Positions 7,348 to 15,045 of a stretch of 33,512 nt of DNA are shown in pieces; position 1 is the stretch's first letter, and each line of letters begins with the position of its first letter. The notes beneath the pieces were generated by a model. It searched no databases. It was not told where the DNA came from and saw only the letters and a program-made list of their open reading frames with translations. This DNA comes from Subdoligranulum variabile (GTDB lineage Bacteria; Bacillota; Clostridia; Oscillospirales; Ruminococcaceae), in contig SFOX01000014.1 of assembly GCA_004552305.1 (NCBI GenBank), forward strand, positions 1 through 33,512, read 5' to 3'. A program made the position numbers and the translations under genes.

Positions 7348-7896
7348 ATGCAAAAAATCAGCGAGGAACTGCTGGCGCGGGCGCGCAGCGGGGACGAAAC
7401 CGCCAACGCGGCTGTTATCGCCCGTATGATGCCCGCCATACAAAAGGGCGCTTCGCTGTATCAGGCACCGGGTCTTGACCGTGAGGATATCGTGCAGGAA
7501 GGGCTGATCGGCTTGTTTTCCGCCGTGCGCAGCTACCGCCCCGCCGCCGCGGTGCCGTTTGCCGCCTTTGCCGCCGCCTGCATCCGTAACGCCCAGCAGG
7601 ACGCCTGCAAGACGGCGCTTCGCAAAAAGCACGCGCCGCTGAATTTCAGCGTTCCTTTGCCGGACGTGGACGGCACCGATACCCGCCCCGGACCCGAGGA
7701 GCAGCTTCTCACCAGTGAAGCCTGCGCCGATGCCCTGCACAAGGTCCGCACCGAGCTTTCGGACACCGAGCGCAGGGTGCTGCTTGCCAGCGTCCACGGG
7801 CTTTCGCCCGCGCAGACGGCACGCACCATGGGTACCAGCCCCAAAAGCGTTGCGAACGCACTGGCACGCGCCCGCCGCAAACTGCGGGGGACGTAA
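7348..7896 (+). CDS. RNA polymerase sigma factor, SigH-like (sigma-70 family)
   Basis: Small sigma factor of 182 residues. Region 2 is visible in REDIVQEGLIGLFSAVRSYR followed by PFAAFAAACIRN and the basic stretch ALRKKHAPLN, which resembles SigH. Region 4 is LSDTERRVLL...ARTMGTSPKSVANAL followed by ARARRKLR, a helix-turn-helix ending like SigH. SigH drives early sporulation or competence genes in Firmicutes; its regulon here is unknown. ATG 7348 is chosen because GGGGGA lies 7 bases upstream. Longer in-frame versions run back into the pflBA terminator and are not credible. The gene has its own promoter and ends two bases before a MITE-like repeat copy. The family assignment is firm; the SigH subgroup is likely. 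Confidence 0.88.
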   Translation: MQKISEELLARARSGDETANAAVIARMMPAIQKGASLYQAPGLDREDIVQEGLIGLFSAVRSYRPAAAVPFAAFAAACIRNAQQDACKTALRKKHAPLNFSVPLPDVDGTDTRPGPEEQLLTSEACADALHKVRTELSDTERRVLLASVHGLSPAQTARTMGTSPKSVANALARARRKLRGT

Positions 7897-7897
7897 A

Positions 7898-7996
7898 GGC
7901 AAAACCGCACAGTTCTAAGTGCCGATACGGCGAGCGAGGTGCGGCAGCCGCCGAAGCGGTGCTTAAGCCGTTAGGCGGGAATTGTAAGGTGTTGCC
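7898..7996 (-). repeat. MITE-like element, internally deleted copy
   Basis: This 99-base copy of the inverted-repeat family starts with GGCAAAACCGCACAGTTC and ends with GAATTGTAAGGTGTTGCC. Its orientation is the same as the 11006 copy. Compared with that copy, the middle third (palindromic AATAC/GTATT core and flanks) is missing. It begins two bases after the sigma factor stop. Confidence 0.8.
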
Positions 7997-8140
7997 GTGA
8001 TATCCCTTGGATTCAGGCGTTTTGCCTGGTCATATATAACCTGCCCCCAGTAGCGCCTAAAATCAGTTCGTTGGTCCATTCCATATGCGTTGGTTTAGAT
8101 TCTTCCGCGGGCAAATACAAACACAGAGGAGATACCCACT
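7997..8140 (+). other. Unassigned leader region upstream of the zinc-ribbon gene, with alternative hairpins
   Basis: The 144 bases between the MITE copy and the gene are not repeated elsewhere in the window. CAGGC (8014-8018) can pair with GCCTG (8024-8028), or AGGCG (8015-8019) can pair with CGCCT further downstream (8056-8060), with GATT/AATC extending the stem. The two folds exclude each other, as in a regulatory leader. No known riboswitch or 6S/tmRNA/SRP signature was recognised, and no clear promoter: TTGGAT at 8007 and TATATA at 8033 are poorly spaced. It may be a structured 5' UTR, or nothing. Confidence 0.3.
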
Positions 8141-8419
8141 ATGTTCGAAGACAAGACTTTGGTATGCAAGGATTGCGGCAAAGAGTTCGTTTGGACCGCC
8201 GGCGAGCAGGAGTTCTACGCCAGCCGTGGTTTCGAGAACCAGCCCCAGCGCTGCAAGCCCTGCCGCGATGCCCGCAAGAACGCCACCCGCGGTGAGCGCC
8301 AGATGTTCGACGCCGTTTGCGCCAGCTGCGGCAAGACCTGCAAGGTGCCCTTCCAGCCCCGCGAAGATCGCCCCGTTTACTGCAGCGAGTGCTTCGCTAA
8401 GATGAAGGAGAACGGCTGA
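8141..8419 (+). CDS. Small double zinc-ribbon protein (zf-trcl plus CxxC-x17-CxxC)
   Basis: The 92-residue protein has two zinc-binding modules. The first (about residues 1-45) has CKDCGKEF, then TAGEQEFYASRGF and CKPCRDARKN, matching the 'probable zinc-ribbon' (zf-trcl) family. The second is CASC, exactly 17 residues, then CSEC, the CxxC-x17-CxxC domain. Such proteins are common in clostridia and related bacteria; the molecular role is not established and nucleic-acid binding is only a guess. AGAGGAGAT lies just upstream of ATG 8141. The gene stands alone between MITE-like copies at 7898 and 8443. Confidence 0.9.
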   Translation: MFEDKTLVCKDCGKEFVWTAGEQEFYASRGFENQPQRCKPCRDARKNATRGERQMFDAVCASCGKTCKVPFQPREDRPVYCSECFAKMKENG

Positions 8420-8442
8420 TTTACCACGCTTTCGTGATACAA

Positions 8443-8614
8443 GGCAACACCGCACAATTCCCGCCTTACGGCTTAAGCACCGCTCCGGCGGCTGTGGCAC
8501 GGCATCTGCGTTGCCAAAATGCTCGATAATACACAAAGTATTATCTGCGCTTTTGGCTTAGCATCTGCCGCCCCTCGCTCGCCGTATCGGCACTTAGAAT
8601 TATGCGGTATTGCC
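8443..8614 (+). repeat. MITE-like element, complete copy A
   Basis: The 172-base element has 18-base terminal inverted repeats: left GGCAACACCGCACAATTC and right GAATTATGCGGTATTGCC, with two mismatches between arms. The core holds the small palindrome AATACACAAAGTATT. It carries no gene. The same element lies in the opposite orientation at 11006-11165, so the two flank the DUF2142 gene. No clear target-site duplication is visible. Confidence 0.85.
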
Positions 8615-8633
8615 CTAAGCTGCGCTTTATCTG

Positions 8634-8671
8634 CCGCGTCTTACGGTTTTTGCCGTAAGGCGCGGTTTTTT
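8634..8671 (+). terminator. Strong terminator after the zinc-ribbon gene and MITE copy
   Basis: CCGCGTCTTACGG (8634-8646) pairs with CCGTAAGGCGCGG (8653-8665) along 13 bp with one G-U pair, followed by six Ts. It lies 214 bases after the zinc-ribbon stop, beyond the MITE copy, and directly abuts the next promoter. Confidence 0.85.
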
Positions 8672-8672
8672 G

Positions 8673-8701
8673 TTGCGCTTTTTGGCATTTTGCGGTATAA
8701 T
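8673..8701 (+). promoter_or_regulatory. Predicted promoter of the DUF2142 gene
   Basis: TTGCGC (8673-8678), a 17-base spacer and a perfect TATAAT (8696-8701) lie 61 bases before the ATG. The -35 starts one base after the terminator T-run. Confidence 0.6.
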
Positions 8702-8762
8702 GACAGCGTGCCGGTATATCCTGCACGCAAACCACAAAAAATACCGGGGCAGGGGGTACCGT

Positions 8763-11003
8763 ATGCAGAACAAGCCGGATTTCAAGCGGGAGCTTCGCTG
8801 CCTTGCGTGGGGACTGCTGGCGGCAGCGCTGGCGGTGCTGGCGTGCTGCTGGACAGGGTACGACCTGACCGACCGGCTCAGCGAGCTGGCGTCCTACACC
8901 CTGATCAACGACGACTACACCCGATATGCCGATCTGACCGAGCAGGGCTTGACCCAGCTGGTGCCGGTGCCGGCGGGCGAGCCGGTGTACGGCGTGCGCC
9001 TGAAGTTTGACACCCACAACACCGCCTACCCGGCGGGCGAGGTGCAGGTGGAGCTGCTGACGCAGGCTGGGCAGAGCCTGGGCGCTGTGCGGCGGGACTA
9101 CCGCGATATCATCGGGGATGTGTTTGTGGCGTTCCCCCTGGAGAATGCCTATATCCCGGCGGCGGACGAAACGCTGACGGTGCGCATCACCGCCACCCAG
9201 CCGTGGCCGGGCGTTGTCAGCCTGTGGTGCAGCGCCGAAGAAAAGGACGGTATGCCGCTGTACAGCGGGGATACCGCCGTCGGCGCTACGCTGGCTGTGC
9301 AGCAGATCACCGCCTACGCCGGGCAGTGGCCGATGCGCAAAGCCCTGCAGCTGGCACTGCCGCTGGGGCTGGGCGCGTTTTTGGCGGCGTGGCTGCTCAA
9401 GCGGCGTGCGGCGCTGCCGTGGGTCACGGCGGCGGTCGCCCTGTGTCTGGGCTGCGCCTTTGTGCAGGTCACCCCGGCGCTGACCGCGCCCGATGAGTAC
9501 ACCCACCTTGCCGTCTGTTACGAAAAAGCCAGCCGCCTGTCCGCCCAGCCCACCCAAGGGCAGGACGGCAAGCTGCTTCTGCGCGAATGCGATGCGCCGT
9601 ATTTCGGCACCAAGACCGGGAAAATCGGCGTGCTGGCGTACAAACAGGCGGACACCGCCCGCCGCACCCAGCCCGGCAGCCCCAATGTGACCACCGTCAC
9701 CGGTGCGCCGCAGGCGGGGCAGAGCGGCAACGGCTACTATGCGCCGCAGGTGCTGGGCATTCTGTTGGCGCGGGTTCTGGGCAAAAACTTTTACACGATG
9801 CTGGCATACGGGCGTATGGCTAATCTGCTGGTTTACGCGCTGCTGGCGGCGCTGGCGGTGGCGCTGGCACCCAAGGCGGCGCAGGGTATACTGACCGCCG
9901 CCGCCCTGCTGCCCATGCCGCTGCAGCTGGCGGGCAGTCTGTCGCCCGATGCGCTTTTGATTGGGCTGGTGTTCTGCTATCTGGCGCTTTGCCTGCGGCT
10001 GCGCACCCATAAGGCTGCTGCGTGGGAGCTTGTGCTGCTGGCGGTGCTGGCGGCGGTCAACGCACCCAACAAGGCAATTTATCTGCCTACTGTGCTGCTG
10101 TGCCTGATCATTCCGCCGCAAAATCTGCTGGCGGGTACGGCGGGCAAGACCGCCGTTTTGCGCGGGCATCTGTGGCAGGCGGGCGTGCTGGGGCTTGCAG
10201 CGGCAAGCTGGTGCGCTGCCAACCTCGGCACGGCGCTGCGGTTCTTCGGCTCCCACACGGGGCTGGGCGGCGCGGCGGCGTTGCTGATCGGTGCAGTGGC
10301 GGCTGCCTGTGTGCTGGCGGTGCTGTGCGCGTTTGAACACTGCCGCCGCAGAAATACCGAAAAACGCTTCTGGCTGGTGTTTGCCCTCGGCGTCCTTGCC
10401 GCGGCAGCCGCCGTCTTTGCCGTGGCACGCCGTATGCCGGTGCCCACGCCTGAAATGATGGTCGAGCGCCTGCCCAACGGCGAATCCCCCTACTGCTACA
10501 CGGTACCCTATGCCTGCCATTATGTCACGGTGACGCTGAAAATGCTGGTGCGCAGCGCGGTGGAGCAAAGCCCGCTGTGGCTGCAGGGGATTCTCGGGAC
10601 CACGCTGGGCGAACCCATCGTCTACCGCATCGACGTAAGCTGGCTGATCGGTCTCGGGCTAGTGCTGGCGCTGGCGGTCGCCGCGCTGCCCGTGCAGGGC
10701 AGCACCCCGCTGCTGGGCAGGCACACCGCATGGGGCGTTGCCGGCACGGTGCTGTGCGTGGTGTGCGCCGCCGTGGTTGTTTCGATGAGCTGGACGCCGC
10801 TGAGCTACACGGTGCTGTTCGGGCTGCAGGGGCGCTACCTGCTGCCGATGCTGCCCGCCGTGCTGCTGCCGGCAAAAAATGCAAAGGGCATTTTTGTCCC
10901 GCGCGATACCGCTTACCCGGCGTGCGCCGCGGTAAGCACCCTGACCTTGTTGACGATCCTGCAGGGCTTTGGCTTGTATGCCGGCTGGCAGGGCGCATTA
11001 TAA
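8763..11003 (+). CDS. DUF2142-type polytopic membrane protein (putative GT-C-like)
   Basis: The 746-residue membrane protein has one N-terminal segment (about residues 13-30), then a roughly 160-residue extracytoplasmic beta-rich region, then many hydrophobic helices from about residue 195 to the end. The stretch TPALTAPDEYTHLAVCYEK resembles the DUF2142 signature, where an acidic pair follows the second membrane segment as in GT-C glycosyltransferases. A role in cell-surface polysaccharide or lipid-linked sugar transfer is an inference from that fold. ATG 8763 follows a G-rich ribosome site (GGGGCAGGGGG). It is monocistronic, with a promoter at 8673 and a MITE copy on each side in opposite orientation. 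The exact function is unknown. Confidence 0.8.
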   Translation: MQNKPDFKRELRCLAWGLLAAALAVLACCWTGYDLTDRLSELASYTLINDDYTRYADLTEQGLTQLVPVPAGEPVYGVRLKFDTHNTAYPAGEVQVELLTQAGQSLGAVRRDYRDIIGDVFVAFPLENAYIPAADETLTVRITATQPWPGVVSLWCSAEEKDGMPLYSGDTAVGATLAVQQITAYAGQWPMRKALQLALPLGLGAFLAAWLLKRRAALPWVTAAVALCLGCAFVQVTPALTAPDEYTHLAVCYEKASRLSAQPTQGQDGKLLLRECDAPYFGTKTGKIGVLAYKQADTARRTQPGSPNVTTVTGAPQAGQSGNGYYAPQVLGILLARVLGKNFYTMLAYGRMANLLVYALLAALAVALAPKAAQGILTAAALLPMPLQLAGSLSPDALLIGLVFCYLALCLRLRTHKAAAWELVLLAVLAAVNAPNKAIYLPTVLLCLIIPPQNLLAGTAGKTAVLRGHLWQAGVLGLAAASWCAANLGTALRFFGSHTGLGGAAALLIGAVAAACVLAVLCAFEHCRRRNTEKRFWLVFALGVLAAAAAVFAVARRMPVPTPEMMVERLPNGESPYCYTVPYACHYVTVTLKMLVRSAVEQSPLWLQGILGTTLGEPIVYRIDVSWLIGLGLVLALAVAALPVQGSTPLLGRHTAWGVAGTVLCVVCAAVVVSMSWTPLSYTVLFGLQGRYLLPMLPAVLLPAKNAKGIFVPRDTAYPACAAVSTLTLLTILQGFGLYAGWQGAL

Positions 11004-11005
11004 AA

Positions 11006-11165
11006 GGCAATACAGCACAATTCTAAGTGCCGATACGTCGAGCGAGGTGCGGCAGCTGCTAAGCCAAAAGCGCAGATAATACTTTGTGTATTATCGAGCA
11101 TTTTGACAACGCAGATGCCGTGCCGCAGCCGCCGGAGCGGTGCTAGGGAATTGTGCGGTGTTGCC
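11006..11165 (-). repeat. MITE-like element, complete copy B (inverted relative to copy A)
   Basis: This 160-base copy begins GGCAATACAGCACAATTC two bases after the DUF2142 stop and ends GAATTGTGCGGTGTTGCC. It is the reverse complement of copy A, lacking a few bases in the CGGCTTAAG region. AAAA flanks both ends, which could be a target duplication but is too simple to trust. The next gene starts 26 bases beyond it. Confidence 0.85.
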
Positions 11166-11190
11166 AAAAGTATAAGAGAGGTTTATTTGT

Positions 11191-11397
11191 ATGTTTGTTA
11201 CTAAGGATACCATCATTGCCGAAATTCTTCAGAATGACCCCACGCAGGGCTGCGTGCCGATTTTCCTCGCCACCGGTATGCACTGCCTGGGCTGCATGGC
11301 TGCCCACGGTGAAACGCTGGAGCAGGCGTGCGCTGTTCACGGTGTGGACGCCGACGCGCTGGCTGCCGAGCTGAACGACTACTTTGGCAACAAGTAA
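11191..11397 (+). CDS. DUF1858 domain protein (small redox-type CxxC protein)
   Basis: The 68-residue protein is a complete DUF1858 domain: an N-terminal helix (DTIIAEILQNDP), then FLATGMHCLGCMAAHGETLEQAC with a CxxC pair, and a C-terminal helix. The family resembles the N-terminal domain of the di-iron repair protein ScdA and is linked in annotation to redox or hybrid-cluster proteins; its biochemistry is unproved. AGAGAGG lies upstream of ATG 11191. It overlaps trmK by 14 bases, so the two are probably translated from one message. Confidence 0.88.
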   Translation: MFVTKDTIIAEILQNDPTQGCVPIFLATGMHCLGCMAAHGETLEQACAVHGVDADALAAELNDYFGNK

Positions 11398-12058
11398 TCT
11401 GCCGCGGCTGGATGCCCGCCTGGGTGCTGCCTTTGCCTATGTTCGGGCGGGACACACGGCGGCGGACATCGGCTGCGACCACGGCAAATTAAGCGCCGCA
11501 CTGGCGGGCAGCGGACGCTGCCCGCTTGTTTTGGCTTGCGATCTGCGCCCCGACCCGCTGCAAAAGGCGCGGCTGGCGTGCGCACCGTACGGCGATGCGG
11601 TGCAGTTCCGGCTGGGCAGCGGGCTTTCGGTGCTGCAGCCCGGCGAGGCGGACGACATTATCATCGCGGGTATGGGGGCAGAAACCATCATCGAAATTCT
11701 GGCGGCAGCGCCATGGGTGTTCGATGCGCGGTACAATCTGGTGCTGGTGCCTGCCACCAAGCACAGCGTGCTGCGCCGCTGGCTGCTGCAAAACGGCTTT
11801 GCCCTGCGGGGCGAAACGCTGTGCGAGGCTGCCGGGCGGTGGTACACCGTCATTAATGCACGCTATACCGGCGAAAAACGCGAGCCGACCGGGCTGGAAT
11901 GCCTGTGCGGCAAAATTCCCGGTCAGCCGGGGGACAGGGCGTACTTTGCGCAGCAAAACGCCAAGCTGAAAAAATACCGTCTGGGTCTTGCCCCCGGCGC
12001 CGAGAGCGACGCGGTGGACGCCCTGATACAGCAAATGGAGGAACGTATATGCCCGTAG
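11384..12058 (+). CDS. trmK: tRNA (adenine-22-N1)-methyltransferase TrmK
   Basis: Rossmann-fold methyltransferase that places m1A at position 22 of some tRNAs. The 224-residue protein has the SAM-binding strand AADIGCDHGKLSAAL (family ADIGxDHG motif), DDIIIAGMGAETIIEIL, which corresponds to the conserved AGMGG-type loop, and a C-terminal helical region. The start is uncertain: TTG 11384 gives MATSNLPRLDARL, fitting the family N-terminus, but lies inside the preceding gene and lacks a clear ribosome site, so translation is probably coupled. Neighbouring nif3 follows the same trmK-nif3 order as B. subtilis yqfN-yqfO. Confidence 0.92.
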   Translation: MATSNLPRLDARLGAAFAYVRAGHTAADIGCDHGKLSAALAGSGRCPLVLACDLRPDPLQKARLACAPYGDAVQFRLGSGLSVLQPGEADDIIIAGMGAETIIEILAAAPWVFDARYNLVLVPATKHSVLRRWLLQNGFALRGETLCEAAGRWYTVINARYTGEKREPTGLECLCGKIPGQPGDRAYFAQQNAKLKKYRLGLAPGAESDAVDALIQQMEERICP

Positions 12059-12804
12059 CCGTGCAGGAAATTTACGATACATTGCAAAAAATCGCCCCGC
12101 CGGAGCTGGCGTGCAGCTGGGATAACGTGGGGCTTCTGGTCAACGCCGGCACGCCCGTGACAGGTGTTCTGACCGCGCTGGACATCACCCCCGCCGTCGT
12201 GCGGGAGGCGGTGGAAAACGACTGCGAGCTGATCGTCAGCCATCACCCGGTCATTTTTGACCCGCTGCGCCGTCTGGACAAGGACGATGTGCCGGCGCTG
12301 CTGATGCAAAACGGCATCTCGGCAATTTGTATGCACACCAATCTGGACGCGGCGCCGGGCGGCGTCAACGATATGCTGTCCGACGTGCTGGGCATTCAGC
12401 GCAGCGGGCGTGAAACCTTTGCCGACGGCTGCGGGCGCATCGGCACCACGATGCCCACCACCACGGCGGCGCTGGCGCAGTTCTGCGCCAAAACCCTGCA
12501 CAGCGGCGTTAAATTTGTGGACAGTGCCCGCCCCGTCACCCGTTTGGCAGAGGTCAGCGGCGGGGGCGGCAGCTACCTGCAGGCGGCGATCGACCTCGGT
12601 GCGGACTGTCTGGTCACCGGCGAGGCTGCCCACCACATCGCCCTGCTGGCAAAGCAGAAGGGAGTCGGGCTGGTGGTCGCCGGACACTGGGGTACCGAAA
12701 ACACCATCGCTGACGTGCTGGCGCAGATTTTGCACGAGCATTTCCCCGCCTTGGACATCGCCCACGCCGAAAGCGACACCGACCCGTATCAGTATCTGGT
12801 GTAA
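12049..12804 (+). CDS. Nif3-like dinuclear metal centre hexameric protein (DUF34)
   Basis: The 251-residue member of the Nif3/DUF34 family shows metal-ligand motifs SHHPVIFDPLRR, HTNLDAAPGGVND and, near the end, GLVVAGHWGTE. It is the short form, without the central PII-like insert found in B. subtilis YqfO (about 370 residues). The family is often mis-annotated as a GTP cyclohydrolase I type 2; its real role is unresolved. ATG 12049 overlaps trmK by 10 bases and has GGAGGAA upstream. The trmK-nif3 pairing is widely conserved in Firmicutes. No terminator hairpin with a T-run follows. Confidence 0.93.
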   Translation: MPVAVQEIYDTLQKIAPPELACSWDNVGLLVNAGTPVTGVLTALDITPAVVREAVENDCELIVSHHPVIFDPLRRLDKDDVPALLMQNGISAICMHTNLDAAPGGVNDMLSDVLGIQRSGRETFADGCGRIGTTMPTTTAALAQFCAKTLHSGVKFVDSARPVTRLAEVSGGGGSYLQAAIDLGADCLVTGEAAHHIALLAKQKGVGLVVAGHWGTENTIADVLAQILHEHFPALDIAHAESDTDPYQYLV

Positions 12805-13280
12805 GGGGCTGCTTGTACTTTCTTTGGACGCCCAAAGAAAGTACCAAAGAAAGGCGCCGCTACTTCCGAAGCGCGGGGCGGTGACGGATGAGGGGGAAAT
12901 TTGCGGCTGCCGCTCATTTCCCCGGCGGGGTGGGGTCACCCCGCCCTACAAGGCAATAACAAACATCGCGCGGTAGGAGCGGGGCACGCCCCGCCCGCGA
13001 CCGTATGTTATAATGAATATAATGGTTTGGTTTGTAGGCACGGCTACTATGCCGCCCGCTGCAACCACCCGTGTATTGCAACCCAACGGCTAAACCGCAC
13101 GGGACGCATATATGCGTCCCCTACAAACCTGCCGAAAATGGGTGCCTTGCCTATAACTACTTGCCGCCCTACATCGCACTATATAAAAACGTGCCCGCGC
13201 GGCGGGCACACCAGAATTATTATCTTTTATCTCTTATCTATTATCTATAAAAATCCTTCCATCACACGAGGAAACACTGT
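12805..13280. repeat. Mosaic palindromic repeat island between nif3 and rqcH
   Basis: No gene is supported. The order is: a 13-bp perfect hairpin of GTACTTTCTTTGG (12814-12826) with CCAAAGAAAGTAC (12832-12844), a GTGACGGATGAGGGGG module (12877-12906), a GGGGTGGGGTCACCCC module (12917-12950), a GGGGCACGCCCC module (12967-13002), a TAGGCACGGCTACTATGCCG module (13031-13064), a GGGACGCATATATGCGTCCC module (13100-13129), a GTGCCCGC/GCGGGCAC hairpin (about 13190-13213) and a TTATCTATTATC-type heptamer tract that runs into the rqcH leader. It is the fullest example of the island type in this window. Confidence 0.78.
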
Positions 13281-15032
13281 ATGTCATTAGATGCCGCAAC
13301 TCTCGCCCTTGTGGCGGAGGAACTGAAAACCACCCTGCTGGACGCGAAAATCGACAAAATTTTTGAGCCGACCCGCGACGAGGTACTCATCACCCTGCGC
13401 ACCCGCACCGATACCCACCGCCTGCTGCTCTCGGCACGCAGCGGTTCGGCGCGCGTCTGCTTAACGCGCGAAACCTTTGAAAACCCGCTGACGCCCCCCG
13501 GCTTCTGTATGCTGCTGCGCAAGCATCTGACCGGCGGGAGGCTGGTCGATTTGCGCCGCGAACCTGGCGACCGCATTGTGTATTTTGATTTTCGCTGCAC
13601 CAACGAGATGGGCGACCTTGTCACCAACACGATGGCGGTTGAGCTGATGGGACGATACTCCAACCTGGTTCTGGTACAAAACGGACGGATCATCGACGCT
13701 TTAAAGCGCGTGGATTTTGAGGACAGCGAGGTGCGCCAGCTTTTGCCCGGTCTTGCCTACACGCTGCCGCCCAAGCCCGCCCGCCCTGACTTTTTGCAGG
13801 TAAGCGCCGCCGCTATGGTGGCAGCCGCCTGCGAAAAAGACCTGCCCGTCGCCGCTGCGCTGGGCAAATCGGTGGCGGGGGTGGGTCCCGTTGTCATGCG
13901 GGAGGCAGTCTGCCGCGCCCTGGGCGAAACCCCGGCGCTGGCGTGCGACCTGACCGCTGCCGAAAAAGCCAAGCTCGCCGCCGCACTGGACGCCCTGAAA
14001 GCCGAACACGCCGCGGGCGGCACCCCCACGGCGGTGCGCATCGCCCAAGGCGACGAGCCGCCGCGCCCTGTGGAATTCAGCTTTTTTGTGCCGCAGCAGT
14101 ACGGTGCCGCCGCACTTTTGACACAGTACGCGACGTACAGCGAAATGCTGGAGGACTACTACGCCACTAAGGACCGCGCCGAGCGTCTGCGCCAGAAAAG
14201 CCGCGAGTTGTACAAGGCGGTACACAATATGCACGACCGCGCGGTGCGCAAGCAGGCAGCCCGGCGCGAGGAAATGGCGCAATCCGCCAAGGCGGACACC
14301 CTGCGCCTGTACGGCGAACTGCTGCAAGCCAACCAGTGGGCGCTGCACAAGGGCGACCGGCAGGTCACCGTGCAGAACTACTACACCGGCGAGGATGTGA
14401 CCATCCAGCTGGACCCCCGGCTTTCGCCCAACGACAACGCCCAGAAATATTTTAAGGACTACAAGAAAAAGCAGACCGCCCACGCCATGCTGCAAAAGCT
14501 GCTGGTTGAGGGCGAGGCGGAGATCGAATACCTTGCCACCGTGCTGTATGAGGTCGAGTCCGCCCCCGGCGAGGCGGCGCTGAATGAGATCCGCGCTGAG
14601 CTGAAAAACCAGGGCTACTTAAAATACTACAAGCAGCGCGACCGCAAGCAGAAGCCCGCGGATTTCCTGCGCTACCGCTCCGGCGACGGGTTTGAAATTC
14701 TGGTCGGGCGCAACAACCTGCAAAACGACAAGCTGACCCTGCACACCGCCCGCGGCAAGGATCTGTGGTTCCATGTGCAAAAAGCGCCCGGCAGCCACTG
14801 CGTGGTGATGAGCCGCGGGCAGGAAATTCCCGATTCCACCAAGCAGGAGGCAGCCGAGCTGGCGGTCATCCATTCCAGCCAGAACGGCGGCGTCAAGGTC
14901 GCAGTGGACACCACCGAGGTCAAAAATATCTGGAAAGCCAACGGTGCCAAGCCCGGTATGGTTCTGTACGAGGTATACACCACCGTCTATGTCACGCCCC
15001 GCGCCGGGCTGGAGGAGCAGTTGAAACAATAA
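13281..15032 (+). CDS. rqcH: RqcH / Rqc2 homologue (NFACT protein, ribosome-associated quality control)
   Basis: Binds stalled 50S subunits with peptidyl-tRNA and recruits tRNA-Ala to add C-terminal alanine tails; older annotation calls it fibronectin-binding protein A. The 583-residue length is typical. NFACT-N spans about residues 1-230 (KIDKIFEP, RLLLSARSG, FCMLLRKHLTGG, VELMGRYSNLVL). A charged helical and coiled-coil middle follows (about 280-430). The C-terminal NFACT-R domain starts near YRSGDGFEILVGRNN and contains LWFHVQKAPGSHCV. ATG 13281 has GAGGAAA 6 bases upstream. A membrane protein gene follows after 13 bases, so they are probably co-transcribed. Confidence 0.94.
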   Translation: MSLDAATLALVAEELKTTLLDAKIDKIFEPTRDEVLITLRTRTDTHRLLLSARSGSARVCLTRETFENPLTPPGFCMLLRKHLTGGRLVDLRREPGDRIVYFDFRCTNEMGDLVTNTMAVELMGRYSNLVLVQNGRIIDALKRVDFEDSEVRQLLPGLAYTLPPKPARPDFLQVSAAAMVAAACEKDLPVAAALGKSVAGVGPVVMREAVCRALGETPALACDLTAAEKAKLAAALDALKAEHAAGGTPTAVRIAQGDEPPRPVEFSFFVPQQYGAAALLTQYATYSEMLEDYYATKDRAERLRQKSRELYKAVHNMHDRAVRKQAARREEMAQSAKADTLRLYGELLQANQWALHKGDRQVTVQNYYTGEDVTIQLDPRLSPNDNAQKYFKDYKKKQTAHAMLQKLLVEGEAEIEYLATVLYEVESAPGEAALNEIRAELKNQGYLKYYKQRDRKQKPADFLRYRSGDGFEILVGRNNLQNDKLTLHTARGKDLWFHVQKAPGSHCVVMSRGQEIPDSTKQEAAELAVIHSSQNGGVKVAVDTTEVKNIWKANGAKPGMVLYEVYTTVYVTPRAGLEEQLKQ

Positions 15033-15045
15033 GGAGCTACCGACA

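Noticed and set aside
8541..10568. 675-codon minus-strand frame over the DUF2142 gene
   Set aside because: Composition is rich in His, Arg and Gln with no domain; the plus-strand membrane protein has promoter, ribosome site and family features.
8443..11165. A composite transposon formed by the two MITE-like copies
   Set aside because: There is no transposase between or near them, and the gene between them has an ordinary promoter; kept only as a flanking observation.
13005..13022. TATAAT-like sequences inside the repeat island as an rqcH promoter
   Set aside because: They lie more than 250 bases from the gene within a repeat module junction and lack a -35; the rqcH promoter remains unknown.
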